Shown here: positions 48,591-57,780 of the stretch, piece after piece
How the letters are laid out: each line of letters opens with the position of its first letter
Numbering within the stretch: position 1 is the first letter of the stretch
NCBI RefSeq assembly: GCF_001435235.1
Contig: NZ_AZGB01000025.1
Span: 1-64,000, forward strand
DNA: 64,000 bases
Direction of reading: 5' to 3'
Origin: Liquorilactobacillus ghanensis DSM 18630
GTDB lineage: Bacteria; Bacillota; Bacilli; Lactobacillales; Lactobacillaceae
Position numbers and translations under genes: made by a program
The notes under the pieces: generated by a model
What the model saw: only the letters and a program-made list of their open reading frames with translations
Told to the model about the DNA's origin: nothing
Databases searched by the model: none

Positions 48591-49892
48591 TTACTTCTGT
48601 TCAGTCAAGCCAGCCTTACCCTTTAAAATCACATTCAGCAATACTGACGACAAACTAGCCACAACAATTCCGTTGCCCAAGAAAAGCTGTGCTGTTCGCG
48701 GTAAAAATTCAAATAAAGTCGGATAAACCGAAACACCTAATCCCAGCCCCAAAGAAACGGCTACAATCAGCATATTACGTTGATCACTAAAGTCAACTTG
48801 AAAAAGCATTCGAATTCCTTGAACACTGATCATCGAAAACATTACCAACATTGCTCCGCCTAAAACTGATGTCGGAATAATTGTTGCAAAAGCGCCAATT
48901 TTCGGAATTAATCCCATCAGCATCAGTAAACCAGCTGACCAATAAATCGGCCGCTTAGTTTTAATGCCGGATAATTGCAGCAAACCAACATTTTGAGAAA
49001 AGGTCGTATATGGAAAAGTATTAAAGATACCACCCAGAATTTGCGCCAATCCTTCTGCTCGATAGCCGCGTTTCAAGTCTTCAGCGGCAATATCTTGTTT
49101 TAAAATACCACCTAAAGCGAAAAAAACGCCGGTTGATTCAACCATCGAAACCAAGGCAATGATAATCATTGTAATTGAAGATGACCATTCAAATTGCGGT
49201 AAACCAAAGTAAAAAGGTTGGGGAAAATGAAACCAGCGAGCCTGAGCAATTGGTGCTAACGAAACAGTTCCCATCGCCAAAGCAATGATTGTTCCAGCTG
49301 CCAAACCAATCAAAACCGCAATTGAACTTAGAAAGCCTCTGCCCCAACGTTGTACGGCCACAATTATAATAACTGTCAAGAAGCTTAAGAACAGATCATT
49401 CAAACTGCCAAAACTTTTAACAGTGGCATCGCCACCGCCCATATTTTGTACGGCAATTGGAATCAGCGTCAGACCGATCACAGTGATCAGTGTTCCAGTA
49501 ACTACTGGCGGGAAAAGCTTTTTAATCCGTGAAAACTGACCAGCTATCAAGAAAACAAAACATCCGGCAACAATAATTGCCCCATACATTGTTCCAATCG
49601 TAAATTGTTTGCCAATCATTTTTAACGGCTCAACAGCTTGGATTGCGCATCCTAAAACTACTGGCAGACCAATACCAAAATAACGATTTCGTAATAATTG
49701 CAATAAAGTAGCTAAACCACACATAAAAATATCAATCGATACTAAATAAGTCATCTGTTCGCTGTTAAATTTAAGTGCTGTTCCGATCAGTAATGGCACC
49801 GCAACCGCACCAGAATACATTGCCAGTAAATGCTGCAACCCTAACACAGCAGATTTGCCTTGTGAAACTTGTCGGTTAACTTCCTCAGCCAT
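48591..49892 (-). CDS. pbuX: Xanthine permease (NCS2 family)
   Basis: 433-residue nucleobase uptake protein with about 12-14 membrane segments. GLQHLLAMYSGAVAVPLLIG at the N-terminus and VESTGVFFALGG with FNTFPYTTFSQNVGLLQLSG are the NCS2 motifs of the purine (xanthine/urate) branch. The start is ATG 49892 after GGGGGA, overlapping the xpt stop by 8 bases. The guanine riboswitch upstream of xpt controls both genes, which confirms purine rather than uracil transport. Confidence 0.95.
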   Translation of the reverse strand: MAEEVNRQVSQGKSAVLGLQHLLAMYSGAVAVPLLIGTALKFNSEQMTYLVSIDIFMCGLATLLQLLRNRYFGIGLPVVLGCAIQAVEPLKMIGKQFTIGTMYGAIIVAGCFVFLIAGQFSRIKKLFPPVVTGTLITVIGLTLIPIAVQNMGGGDATVKSFGSLNDLFLSFLTVIIIVAVQRWGRGFLSSIAVLIGLAAGTIIALAMGTVSLAPIAQARWFHFPQPFYFGLPQFEWSSSITMIIIALVSMVESTGVFFALGGILKQDIAAEDLKRGYRAEGLAQILGGIFNTFPYTTFSQNVGLLQLSGIKTKRPIYWSAGLLMLMGLIPKIGAFATIIPTSVLGGAMLVMFSMISVQGIRMLFQVDFSDQRNMLIVAVSLGLGLGVSVYPTLFEFLPRTAQLFLGNGIVVASLSSVLLNVILKGKAGLTEQK

Positions 49893-50472
49893 TATAATTT
49901 TCCCCCACAAAATGTACTTGATTATCTGCAAATGATGCAATCTTAGCCAGTGATTCTAAATGAATACCCTGATCTGTAATTCTTTTTGCTCCAGCTTGAA
50001 ATGATTTCTCAATTGCAATTCCAACGCCAACAACTTGAGCGTTTGCTTGCTGACAAATTTTCAATAATCCATTAACAGCTTCGCCATTAGCTAAAAAATC
50101 ATCAATAATCAAAACATGGTCACTAGCTGGTAAAAATTTGCTTTCAACCGTAATCGTATTCTCTATTTTTTTGGTATATGAGTAAACTTTTGCACTATAT
50201 AACTCATTTGGCATCGTACTGCTTTTTTGTTTTCGTGCAAAAAGCACCGGAACATGCAGTAATAACCCAGTCATAATTGCCGGAGCAATCCCTGAAGATT
50301 CAACTGTTAAAATTTTAGTGATTTTTTGTTCACCAAATAGTTTCACAAACTCTTTGCCGATGTCTAACATTAAATCCGGATCAATTTGATGATTAAGAAA
50401 TTGATTAACCTTTAACACATTTCCCGGTAAAACTAATCCTTCTTGTCTAATCCGTTCTTCCAATATCTTCAC
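49885..50472 (-). CDS. xpt: Xanthine phosphoribosyltransferase
   Basis: 195-residue salvage enzyme converting xanthine and PRPP to XMP. It has the type I PRTase fold with the PRPP loop VLIIDDFLANGEA, the N-terminal LEERIRQEGLVLPGNVLKVN typical of Xpt, and SSGIAPAIMTG. The start is GTG 50472 after GGAGCGGAG. It is first in the operon with pbuX and sits directly behind a guanine riboswitch and its terminator. Confidence 0.97.
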   Translation of the reverse strand: MKILEERIRQEGLVLPGNVLKVNQFLNHQIDPDLMLDIGKEFVKLFGEQKITKILTVESSGIAPAIMTGLLLHVPVLFARKQKSSTMPNELYSAKVYSYTKKIENTITVESKFLPASDHVLIIDDFLANGEAVNGLLKICQQANAQVVGVGIAIEKSFQAGAKRITDQGIHLESLAKIASFADNQVHFVGENYNG

Positions 50473-50488
50473 ACTGACTCCGCTCCTT

Positions 50489-50615
50489 TAAAAAAATAAA
50501 CAGCTTCTTTCACCATAAGTAAAAGAAGCTGCTGCTCCTAAATCGCTTTACTTATAGTCCAAAATTTACGGTTTTGGGTAGGAACTTGCCATCCATATCA
50601 TGGCGATTATATAAG
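50489..50615 (-). promoter_or_regulatory. Guanine-type purine riboswitch of xpt-pbuX
   Basis: The aptamer runs from 50615 to 50551 on the minus strand: P1 CTTATA/TATAAG, the junction TATAATCGCCATGATATGG, the L2 TGGATGGCA region, J2/3 TTCCTACC and the P3 hairpin CAAAACCGTAAATTTTG. The base facing the ligand (C in GGACTATAAG) marks guanine rather than adenine binding. The expression platform is a terminator, CAGCTTCTTT/AAAGAAGCTG with a T run (50489-50531). Guanine or hypoxanthine should turn the operon off. Confidence 0.94.
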
Positions 50616-50672
50616 CAACAACATTGAGATTACCATACATTTATCAGAAACTCAACTTTCAATATTCGGTTT

Positions 50673-51338
50673 TTATTGTTTGTCATATTTATTTAGCTGA
50701 TATTCTTGAATTAAATTAATCAATTTCTGAGCATATCCAGGATCAGTCGCATAACCATGCTGCTGCAATGCCTGCGCTGCCTGTTGATAATTTTGGGCGG
50801 TTAAAACTGCACGATAATGCTGATGATCCCAAGCAGTCCCGTTAACAAATAATTTAGTGTGTGCTGTAATTGAATCATTCCAGTTTTGATAAACAGCAAA
50901 ACGGGCCGTAACTTTTATCCACTGACCATTAACATATTCGCTGGTCGTCAATAATTTAGAACCCGGTTGATCACTTTTGACTCCAAATAAATTATAATAT
51001 TTGCTGGCCAGTTCGCTTTGACCCCAATCAGATTCCAAAGCAGCCTGCGCCAACGTGATGCTCGTCAATAAATGATATTGCTGCTGTTGCTGCTGAGCCG
51101 CCGGTAAAATTTTTTCAATAAACTGCCGTTTTTGTTGATCACTAATTTGTGAAGTCGTCGGTGTATTGCTTGACCATTTTCCAATCAAACTGAGTGTCAG
51201 CAAAAAAACTAACCCTCCCAGTAACAGTACCAGCAAGAAACTGCTGAGTCGCAATTTACCACGCTCAAACCAGAAACCGCTTTTACTGGAACGCCGCTTA
51301 ACCTTGCGTCTGGGTTTACGTTTTTTTCTTGCTGTCAT
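50673..51338 (-). CDS. Membrane-anchored GH73 N-acetylglucosaminidase
   Basis: 221 residues. A very basic N-terminus (1-20, RKKRKPRRKVKRR) precedes one membrane helix (about 31-53), a short Gln-rich spacer and a glucosaminidase domain: SITLAQAALESDWGQSELA with the catalytic Glu, YYNLFGVK, and YATDPGYAQKLINLI. It should cut peptidoglycan GlcNAc bonds while tethered to the membrane. ATG 51338, weak GTGAG site. It follows the ECF S-component gene by 15 bases. Confidence 0.9.
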   Translation of the reverse strand: MTARKKRKPRRKVKRRSSKSGFWFERGKLRLSSFLLVLLLGGLVFLLTLSLIGKWSSNTPTTSQISDQQKRQFIEKILPAAQQQQQQYHLLTSITLAQAALESDWGQSELASKYYNLFGVKSDQPGSKLLTTSEYVNGQWIKVTARFAVYQNWNDSITAHTKLFVNGTAWDHQHYRAVLTAQNYQQAAQALQQHGYATDPGYAQKLINLIQEYQLNKYDKQ

Positions 51339-51353
51339 CTTTTCATCTCACAA

Positions 51354-51944
51354 TCATGATTTTCGTTGGAAACGCAATAATAGCGGTTCACTGATCATCG
51401 GTGCGATAATTGCTGCAGCTATCGCTTCCGGTACTCCATTTGTCCCGATTACTGTCAACAAATACGGTAATAAAGCTTTCGTATCAATTTGATACAATAT
51501 CTGTGATTTTGATTGGTAAAAAAGATAAATCTGACCTAGAACTAAAATAGTATTTGTTAATGACCCTAAAATAGCTGCCGGAATCATTGCTATCGCTTGG
51601 TGACGAACTTTATTTTTCAATAATTTGAAAACTTCACCAGCTACTACCCCGATCATCACTCGTGGCAAAATAGCTACTAACGGATTAACAAAAACGATTG
51701 TTGCCAACGGACTGGTTGGCCATACAAAAGCGCGAATAAAAGTTATCAGTCCCCAAATTCCGCCGACAATTGCTCCATCAAGCGGTCCTAAAATAAAAGC
51801 CGCTACGATTACCGTAATGTGAATTAAAGTTAAATCAAGCGGTCCCAACGGTATATACCCAACCAAAGGAACGAAATTTTGTACCAAAATAATTGCTGTA
51901 AAAAAAGCCAAGATTACTAGCCGTTTAGTTTTTTTAGATCGCAC
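51354..51944 (-). CDS. ECF transporter S-component (vitamin-binding membrane protein)
   Basis: 196 residues, about six hydrophobic segments. The N-terminus RLVILAFFTAIILVQNFVPLVG and the loop FIPLGP-type (YIPLGPLDLTLIHITVIVAAFILGP read in two parts) match S-components of the pantothenate/folate-like branch. It binds a vitamin and docks to the EcfA1-A2-T module, which is encoded at 59.5-62.0 kb. The start is GTG 51944 after GGAGGGAG. The vitamin cannot be named from sequence alone; pantothenate is one candidate. Confidence 0.85.
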   Translation of the reverse strand: MRSKKTKRLVILAFFTAIILVQNFVPLVGYIPLGPLDLTLIHITVIVAAFILGPLDGAIVGGIWGLITFIRAFVWPTSPLATIVFVNPLVAILPRVMIGVVAGEVFKLLKNKVRHQAIAMIPAAILGSLTNTILVLGQIYLFYQSKSQILYQIDTKALLPYLLTVIGTNGVPEAIAAAIIAPMISEPLLLRFQRKS

Positions 51945-52024
51945 TGCCTGTCCACTCCCTCCAGAACTTGCTGGCGTTATTATAACATAATCTTTTATAC
52001 AGGCAATGAAGTTTCTTATTTAAT

Positions 52025-52063
52025 AAAAAAAGCCGACTGCTGTATTATCAGCAAATCGGTTTT
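52025..52063 (-). terminator. Terminator of the MarR gene
   Basis: On the minus strand AACCGATTTGCTG pairs with CAGCAGTCGG (interrupted), followed by seven T. Confidence 0.78.
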
Positions 52064-52078
52064 AAAGTTTACTTAAAT

Positions 52079-52516
52079 CTAAAGTTCGTCTAAACCTTCT
52101 TCAGAAACAATATCAGTTGTCTGACGTAATACTCGTTTAAAAATTGCTAAATCCTTAGGAGCGATTTCATCTTCCAAGCGGGTTTCCAAGCGCTGCCAGA
52201 ATTCCTCATTTGTTTCCAGCATCTGACGATACTTATCAGTTACCAATAAATGAGTAACTCGACGGTCAACATCATCAAGCCGTTTTTCGATCAAGCCCAT
52301 CTTCATCAACTTTTTAATATGGTAATTGGTATTAGGAGTTGACTGATCCAGCAATCTGGAAATCATTCCAATTGTTGGTTCCTTAAGCTGATAGATCGCT
52401 TCCAAATAATAAACATCAATAGCACCTAAGCGCTCAAAATCGGGATCATTTTGTCGATGTTCATATAGGCGTAAGATTTGGGTTAAGTTAGTTAAAGATT
52501 TTTGAAGTGTGATCAA
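52079..52516 (-). CDS. MarR-family transcriptional regulator
   Basis: 145 residues with the winged-helix core: IDVYYLEAIYQLKEPTIGMISRLLDQSTPNTNYHIKKLMKMGLIEK read as helices 2-4, and the wing DDVDRRVTHLLVT (the DxRxxxxxLT motif). A C-terminal dimer helix follows. The start is TTG 52516, 7 bases after GGAGG; the ATG at 52534 is upstream of that site and unlikely. It has its own strong promoter and no adjacent target gene; the ECF S-component gene downstream lies behind a terminator. Confidence 0.88.
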   Translation of the reverse strand: MITLQKSLTNLTQILRLYEHRQNDPDFERLGAIDVYYLEAIYQLKEPTIGMISRLLDQSTPNTNYHIKKLMKMGLIEKRLDDVDRRVTHLLVTDKYRQMLETNEEFWQRLETRLEDEIAPKDLAIFKRVLRQTTDIVSEEGLDEL

Positions 52517-52567
52517 TTTTCTGCCTCCGAACATTTAAAATAATTTATATATAGCATAGACTACCAT

Positions 52568-52596
52568 AATATACTAAAATAAATTGTAGTTGTCAA
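52568..52596 (-). promoter_or_regulatory. Promoter of the MarR gene
   Basis: -35 TTGACA (52591-52596), a 17-base spacer, -10 TATATT (52568-52573). ACTAC and GTAGT arms (about 26 bases apart) flank the -10, a possible autoregulatory site. Confidence 0.75.
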
Positions 52597-52944
52597 GTTT
52601 TAAAACAAAAGCACAACTTTTTGTTATAGCTTTTATATGTATATTTTACACTAACCAACTGAAAATATCTAAAAATAAGCCTTGCAGATTAAAAAAGCCG
52701 ATTATCTGATTCTATAACGCTGCCTTGCAACATTATTACAATATTTAATTATCGTAAATTTGTTTTATTAAGCCAAACTGGCTTGTTGGTTTTAATTAAA
52801 AACAAAATAGTTTTTTAAGCTGTTTATTAATTAAAATTTGGTATAAGATAAAGCAAATCTTATTAGTCAGCAATATTCACTAAAATTTTTTCTAGTTTTA
52901 AAAACAAATATTATTCTTTTTTTAATTCTGTATGTTTAGTATAT
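52597..52944. other. Intergenic region upstream of the MarR promoter
   Basis: About 350 very AT-rich bases between the MarR promoter and the cop terminator. No ORF or tRNA was seen. AAGCCAAACTGGCTTG (about 52770) is a short palindrome of unknown meaning. Confidence 0.35.
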
Positions 52945-52988
52945 ATAAAAAAATAGGTTGAAGCAAAAAAAACGGCTCCCCTCAACCT
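52945..52988 (-). terminator. Terminator of the copper operon
   Basis: On the minus strand AGGTTGA (52982-52988) pairs with TCAACCT (52955-52961), then ATTTTTTT. Confidence 0.75.
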
Positions 52989-53086
52989 AACTTTTTAAAT
53001 AATTAATTAATTAAAATTGATTCTGGACTGTTATCGCGTTCAATTAACCCTTAAGAGACGAATTGTTACAATTTCAAGTCAATTCA

Positions 53087-53296
53087 CTAATCAATAATCT
53101 TTTCTGCGTGATAATGAGTCCCAGCTAAAGCAGTATTTAATTCTGCTAAACTGGCATGACCATTAAATACTGCCTGTTTGTCAGCCAAACTAACTTTGAC
53201 ATCACTAACTCCAGCTAATTTTTGAAATGAATTCTGAACTTTATCAACGCATCCGCTGCACTTCATCCCTGAAATAACTACCTTTTCTTGTTCCAT
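53087..53296 (-). CDS. copZ: Copper chaperone CopZ
   Basis: 69-residue heavy-metal-associated domain protein. The metal-binding motif is MKCSGC, in the first loop of a ferredoxin-like fold. The start is ATG 53296 after AAGGAGG, 27 bases past the copA stop. It hands Cu(I) to CopA or CopY in the cytoplasm and is the last gene of copY-copA-copZ. Confidence 0.93.
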   Translation of the reverse strand: MEQEKVVISGMKCSGCVDKVQNSFQKLAGVSDVKVSLADKQAVFNGHASLAELNTALAGTHYHAEKIID

Positions 53297-53323
53297 TTGA
53301 ACTACCTCCTTAAATTTTATCAA

Positions 53324-55537
53324 CTACGCTAATTTAACATGTCGTAACCGTAATGCATTCAAAACCACAGAAACTGAACTAAAACTCATGGCTGCTCCGG
53401 CTAACGCTGGATTAAGCAATGGGCCTCCCAATAAATACCAGCCGCCTAAAGCAATCGGAATCCCCAAGGTATTGTAGGCAAAAGCCCAAAATAGGTTTTC
53501 TTTAATATTTTTAAGCGTCTTTTTGCTCAATATAACTGCCTGTAATAATTCATGCAAATTAGAATGCATCAAAACAATATCTGCAGAATCTACGGCAATG
53601 TTGGTCCCATTGCCAATTGCAATCCCAACATCTGCTTGAGCTAACGCTGGAGCATCATTAATTCCATCACCAACCATTGCAACTTGTTGTCCCTTTTGCT
53701 GTAATTGTTGAATTACCGCTGCTTTTTGAGCTGGCAGAACCTCACTGACCACTTCACCAATTTGTAATTGAGCAGCTATTTTTTGCGCAATTGCCTGCTT
53801 ATCACCAGTCAGTAAAACTGTTTTCAGTCCTAACTGCTGCAACCGTTGAATTACCTCGGCAGCTTCTGGTCGTAATTGATCTGCAATTCCCATTAAACCA
53901 ATAACTTGCGTTTGATCAGCAATAAAAACTGTGGTTTCTTGACCAGCAGAAGTACCTTTCAATTCTCCGTTAAAAACTCCTTGCTGTTCGAGCAATTTTT
54001 GACTGCCTAAATAATACTTTTGTCCCGCAAGTATTCCGCTGACTCCCAGACCGGTCCAAGTCTTAAACTCTCTGACCGGCAATAATGGTTTGCCTTCAGC
54101 TTTTTTTAAAATTGCTGTTGCCAGTGGATGATTGGTGTTTTGTTCCAAACTTGCAGCAATTTGCAACAGTTGATCTGTCGTTATTTTAGCGTTCGCCGTT
54201 AGTGAAATAACTGCCGGATTTCCTTGAGTCAAAGTTCCAGTTTTGTCGAAAACGACTGTAGTTAGCCGGGCTAATTGCTCCAGAGCCGGGCTATTTTTAA
54301 ATAAAATCCCATTTTCAGCTCCTTTGCCACTGCCGACCATCAAAGCTGTTGGAGTAGCCAAGCCTAACGCACATGGGCAGGCAATTACCAAAACAGCTAC
54401 AAAAATTTGCAGTGCAAACTCAAAAGATTGTCCTGCCAACAACCAGCCAAGCAACCCCAAGGCCGCAATTTCTAAAATTATCGGTACAAAATAAGCCGCA
54501 ACTTGATCTGCCAAACGAGCAATCGGTGCTTTGGTTGCCTGAGCATCACTGACCAACTTAACAATTTGTGCTAAAACCGTTTTTTCACCCACTTGGCTAA
54601 CTTGCATCGTAATCTGCCCCAGTTGGTTTTGCGTACCCCCGATAACTTTATCACCACTGTTTTTAGTTACCGGTAAACTCTCACCGGTCAGCATTGCTTC
54701 GTCAATCGTTGTTTGGCCGGTTAACACCACTCCATCTGTTGGAATTCGTTGACCGGATTTAACCAACAGTCGATCTCCCGGTTTAATTTCTGTCAATGGT
54801 ACTGACTTACAAGTTCCATCATTTTGAAGCAGTTCAGCTTGTGGTGGTACCAGCTGCAGCAACGAGGTAAGCGAAGCAGCAGCCCGCTGTTTGGCAACAA
54901 ACTCCAAGTATTTACCTAACATAATCAAAGCTAAAATCAACGCTGCCGTTTCATAATAAAGATATTGTTCATGGTTCGTTACGACCAACCGAATAGTATT
55001 AGCAACACTCGCCAATAAAGATGACCAAGTTCCCAATGCTACTAATGAATCCATATTGGGATGCCCACGCAACAATGACCGGAAACCACCGATCCAATGA
55101 TCACGGCCAAACCAAAACACCGGCAATGTTAACACTAATTCCGCTAATGCTAATTTAAGCGGTGAAGCAGCTAAACTATTAGGCAGCGGCAGTCCTGCCA
55201 TTGGTGCCATTGCCAAATAAAGCACACTTACAGCAAACAATATTGCACCAATCAGTTTATTTCTCATTGTCATTTGCTGCTGTTTTTTTTGTTGTTGAAC
55301 CTTTTTTTCGTTTTCAGCAGCTGACTGTTGCAATTGTGCCTGATACCCAGCTTGTTCGACAGCCGCAACAATTTGTGCAGGTTTTAACTTACCAGTGTCA
55401 TAGGCTACCCGCATCTTTTCAGTTGCTAAATTAACATTGGCTTGTGCAACTCCTGGCAGACAATTCACCGCTTTTTCAACAGTCTGAGCACAACTGGCAC
55501 AAACCATACCGCCAATTTGATATTGCTCCTGCTTCAT
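53324..55537 (-). CDS. copA: Copper-translocating P1B-type ATPase
   Basis: 737-residue copper exporter. One N-terminal metal-binding domain (GMVCASCAQTVEK) precedes eight expected membrane helices, with the ion-binding CPC in VIACPCALGLATP. The A domain has MLTGESLPV, the phosphorylation site is VFDKTGTLTQG, and the hinge is MVGDGINDAPAL. The MSFSSVSVVLNALRL tail is usual for the Cu(I) branch. ATG 55537 after AGAGGTG. A cop-box-like palindrome lies between it and copY. Confidence 0.96.
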   Translation of the reverse strand: MKQEQYQIGGMVCASCAQTVEKAVNCLPGVAQANVNLATEKMRVAYDTGKLKPAQIVAAVEQAGYQAQLQQSAAENEKKVQQQKKQQQMTMRNKLIGAILFAVSVLYLAMAPMAGLPLPNSLAASPLKLALAELVLTLPVFWFGRDHWIGGFRSLLRGHPNMDSLVALGTWSSLLASVANTIRLVVTNHEQYLYYETAALILALIMLGKYLEFVAKQRAAASLTSLLQLVPPQAELLQNDGTCKSVPLTEIKPGDRLLVKSGQRIPTDGVVLTGQTTIDEAMLTGESLPVTKNSGDKVIGGTQNQLGQITMQVSQVGEKTVLAQIVKLVSDAQATKAPIARLADQVAAYFVPIILEIAALGLLGWLLAGQSFEFALQIFVAVLVIACPCALGLATPTALMVGSGKGAENGILFKNSPALEQLARLTTVVFDKTGTLTQGNPAVISLTANAKITTDQLLQIAASLEQNTNHPLATAILKKAEGKPLLPVREFKTWTGLGVSGILAGQKYYLGSQKLLEQQGVFNGELKGTSAGQETTVFIADQTQVIGLMGIADQLRPEAAEVIQRLQQLGLKTVLLTGDKQAIAQKIAAQLQIGEVVSEVLPAQKAAVIQQLQQKGQQVAMVGDGINDAPALAQADVGIAIGNGTNIAVDSADIVLMHSNLHELLQAVILSKKTLKNIKENLFWAFAYNTLGIPIALGGWYLLGGPLLNPALAGAAMSFSSVSVVLNALRLRHVKLA

Positions 55538-55574
55538 TCAGCCACCTCTTTTCTTTACTAATTATAGCGCAGAG

Positions 55575-55590
55575 GTTTACTTGTGTAAAC
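55575..55590. promoter_or_regulatory. cop-box-like palindrome before copA
   Basis: GTTTACTTGTGTAAAC is a 6-base palindrome around TTGT. On the minus strand it contains TACACAAGTA, one base from the CopY box TACANNTGTA. It sits in the short copY-copA gap, so copA may have its own CopY-controlled initiation. Confidence 0.55.
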
Positions 55591-55595
55591 GAAAA

Positions 55596-56060
55596 CTAAC
55601 ATTTTTCGCTAACTTCAGCCGTGGAACTGCAGGCTTGATGCATCCCGGGCAGACAATCGCACGGCAATTCATCGGGAGCTGTGGGATACTTTTTAGTTAA
55701 TTCTTGTTGTAACTGCTCAATATCCCCCTTCGCCAAAGGAAATTGTTGAATGACCTGCAGCAAAGTTGTTCCCACATGATGCTGACAAATCTTTTGAAAA
55801 ACACCTAAAGCCATCAAATTAATTGCTTCTTGTTCATTAATTGCCGGATGATAAATAAAGCTCCGTCCTTGCGTTGTTGTCCGCAAAACCTCTTTTTGAA
55901 CCAATCGTCGCAATAAAGTTTTGACGGTTGCTTCTTTCCAACTTTTCTTTTGCTTTAAATTATCAATAATTTTGCGACTGGTAGCGGTTTGCAAAGTCCA
56001 AACTACTCGCATAATTTCCCATTCAGCGTCACTAATTTCAACGGCTTTATTATTATTCAT
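55596..56060 (-). CDS. copY: CopY-type copper-responsive repressor (BlaI/CopY family)
   Basis: 154 residues. The winged-helix BlaI-type domain (SDAEWEIMRVVWTLQTATSRKIIDNL split, then TVKTLLRRLVQKEVL) binds the operator as a dimer. The C-terminal metal region has CDCLPGMHQAC and a final Cys, rather than the enterococcal CxCxxxxCxC, so metal release may differ. ATG 56060. It heads copY-copA-copZ and should be derepressed by copper. A TACAGATTAA word at its own promoter region is a weaker cop-box candidate. Confidence 0.9.
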   Translation of the reverse strand: MNNNKAVEISDAEWEIMRVVWTLQTATSRKIIDNLKQKKSWKEATVKTLLRRLVQKEVLRTTTQGRSFIYHPAINEQEAINLMALGVFQKICQHHVGTTLLQVIQQFPLAKGDIEQLQQELTKKYPTAPDELPCDCLPGMHQACSSTAEVSEKC

Positions 56061-56456
56061 AATAGTTCCTTTCTTGCATTATTAATCTGTAGTTGTTAAT
56101 TTTTTAATATCACTATTTTCAAACATCGGCTGCCGGCTTGCAAAAAAATCAGCTCGACAAACTTTCTTCTGCTGTAATTCTACTACGTGATTGCATTTGT
56201 TGCTCAGATAATCACTTGAAAGTTCGTCCAGATGTTAAATAAATTCAATTAGCACTTATTGTGAATTATTTGGAAAAATAGTCTTAATAAGTGTAATCGG
56301 GTCTTTCACCGTAATATTCAAGTTTTCAGCAAAAAAGCCTTCTGTTGCTTTTATTTATTAGCATCCCTGAATCAAGCAACCATGCCTATCAGACACCTAA
56401 TACTATAAAAACAATTTGAAGGCAATAAATTTAATTCACAACAAATTTAAGCTACT
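56061..56456. other. Intergenic region between the aminotransferase and copY
   Basis: About 395 bases with no ORF. A weak terminator-like hairpin, AAAAGC/GCTTTT (56333-56352, minus strand, followed by TT), may end the aminotransferase transcript. The copY promoter was not resolved. Confidence 0.35.
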
Positions 56457-57644
56457 TTAATTTTCTTGATCGAACAATTGCAAGGTCGCAATTCTACCAA
56501 CAGCTTCAACTAATTTTGCCGGTGATACCAGCAGACCGATCCGGACATATTGATCACCTAAAGTACCAAAACCCTTTCCAGGAGCAACTGCCACGTTAAC
56601 TTTATCCAACAATAAATCAGCAAATGACTCACTAGTGTAACCCTTAGGAACTGGCATCCACACATAAAATGTTCCTCGTGGTACAAAAGCCCGCCAGCCA
56701 ATCTTCAAAGCTGCTTCTACAAATGCATCCCGGCGTTTTTGATATAAAGCTACCAACTGTTGAATCTCAGCTTCAGCTTGTGGTGATGTCAAAGCGGTAA
56801 TACCTGCTTCTTGAATTGCAGGAAAAACACTAACAAACAAATGATCTTGAATTAAATTCAAAGCTGAAATTATCGATTGATTTCCAACTGCAAAAGCTAA
56901 TCGCCAACCAGCCATATTAAAAGTCTTAGAAAAAGTATAAATTTCAATTCCAACATCCTTGGCACCAGCAGCTTGCAAAAAGCTTGGATTTTGATACCCA
57001 TCAAAACCTAACGCTCCATACGCAAAATCGCTGACAATGCCTAAATGATGTCTTTTGGCAAAAGCAACTGTTTTTTGATAGAATTCTGGAGTTGCTGCCG
57101 CCCCGGTTGGGTTATTAGGATAATTCAAATACATAAATTTAGCTTTTTTGGCTGCTGATAAATCAAAATTATCATAATCCGGCAAAAAATTATTTTTCTC
57201 CAGCAATGGAAAGGTTTGGTAATTAACTTGGCCTAATGCTGCTCCAGAAAGATAGTCTGGATACCCCGGATCTGGCAGTAACATTGTATCTCCAGGATTC
57301 ATCAATGCCCATGGTAACTCTACCAAACCAATCTTAGAACCACCCAAGATAGCAATTTCTTTATTTGGATCAACCTTAACTCCATAATGCTGCTGATAAA
57401 AATCAGCTGCTGCTTGCTTCAAAGATGCCAAGCCGGAAAAAGGCGAGTACTTGTGGTTGATTGGTTTTGCTGTAGCTTGCTGCATCGCTTTTACTATATA
57501 ATTAAAAGTTGGTTGATCAGGGTTGCCTTGACCCAAATTGATAACATCATTGCCGGCTTTTATTTTTGCGTTAACTTTTTTTACTAAATTTGCAAAAAAC
57601 TGATTGGGCAATGTATTTAATAGCTGAGACTGTTGAAAAAACAT
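56457..57644 (-). CDS. PLP-dependent class I/II aminotransferase (MtnE-like)
   Basis: 395-residue fold-type I aminotransferase. NLGQGNPDQPTF, PDPGYPDY, YPNNPTGA and the PLP Lys in YTFSKTFNMAGWR are intact, and RIGLLVSP carries the substrate-carboxylate Arg. The run LPNQFFANLVKKVN with DVINLGQGNPDQPT resembles, from memory, B. subtilis MtnE (YkrV), a methionine-salvage transaminase; no other mtn genes are here. The start is ATG 57644 after AAGGAAG. The upstream ATG at 57674 lies on a TATAAT box and is rejected. Confidence 0.9.
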   Translation of the reverse strand: MFFQQSQLLNTLPNQFFANLVKKVNAKIKAGNDVINLGQGNPDQPTFNYIVKAMQQATAKPINHKYSPFSGLASLKQAAADFYQQHYGVKVDPNKEIAILGGSKIGLVELPWALMNPGDTMLLPDPGYPDYLSGAALGQVNYQTFPLLEKNNFLPDYDNFDLSAAKKAKFMYLNYPNNPTGAAATPEFYQKTVAFAKRHHLGIVSDFAYGALGFDGYQNPSFLQAAGAKDVGIEIYTFSKTFNMAGWRLAFAVGNQSIISALNLIQDHLFVSVFPAIQEAGITALTSPQAEAEIQQLVALYQKRRDAFVEAALKIGWRAFVPRGTFYVWMPVPKGYTSESFADLLLDKVNVAVAPGKGFGTLGDQYVRIGLLVSPAKLVEAVGRIATLQLFDQEN

Positions 57645-57732
57645 CCGTGATCGCTTCCTTGTCGTTTTAGACATTATTATAACCCATTAAACTAATGTTT
57701 TAATGGCAAAATGTTGATTTCTTAAATTTAAA

Positions 57733-57768
57733 TAAAAAAAAACCACCCATTGTCGCCAACAGATGATT
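57733..57768 (-). terminator. Terminator after rpsI
   Basis: On the minus strand AATCATC pairs with GGGTGGTT using wobble pairs, followed by a long T run. It ends the ecf-truA-rplM-rpsI transcript. Confidence 0.75.
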
Positions 57769-57780
57769 TGCTTGCCAAAA

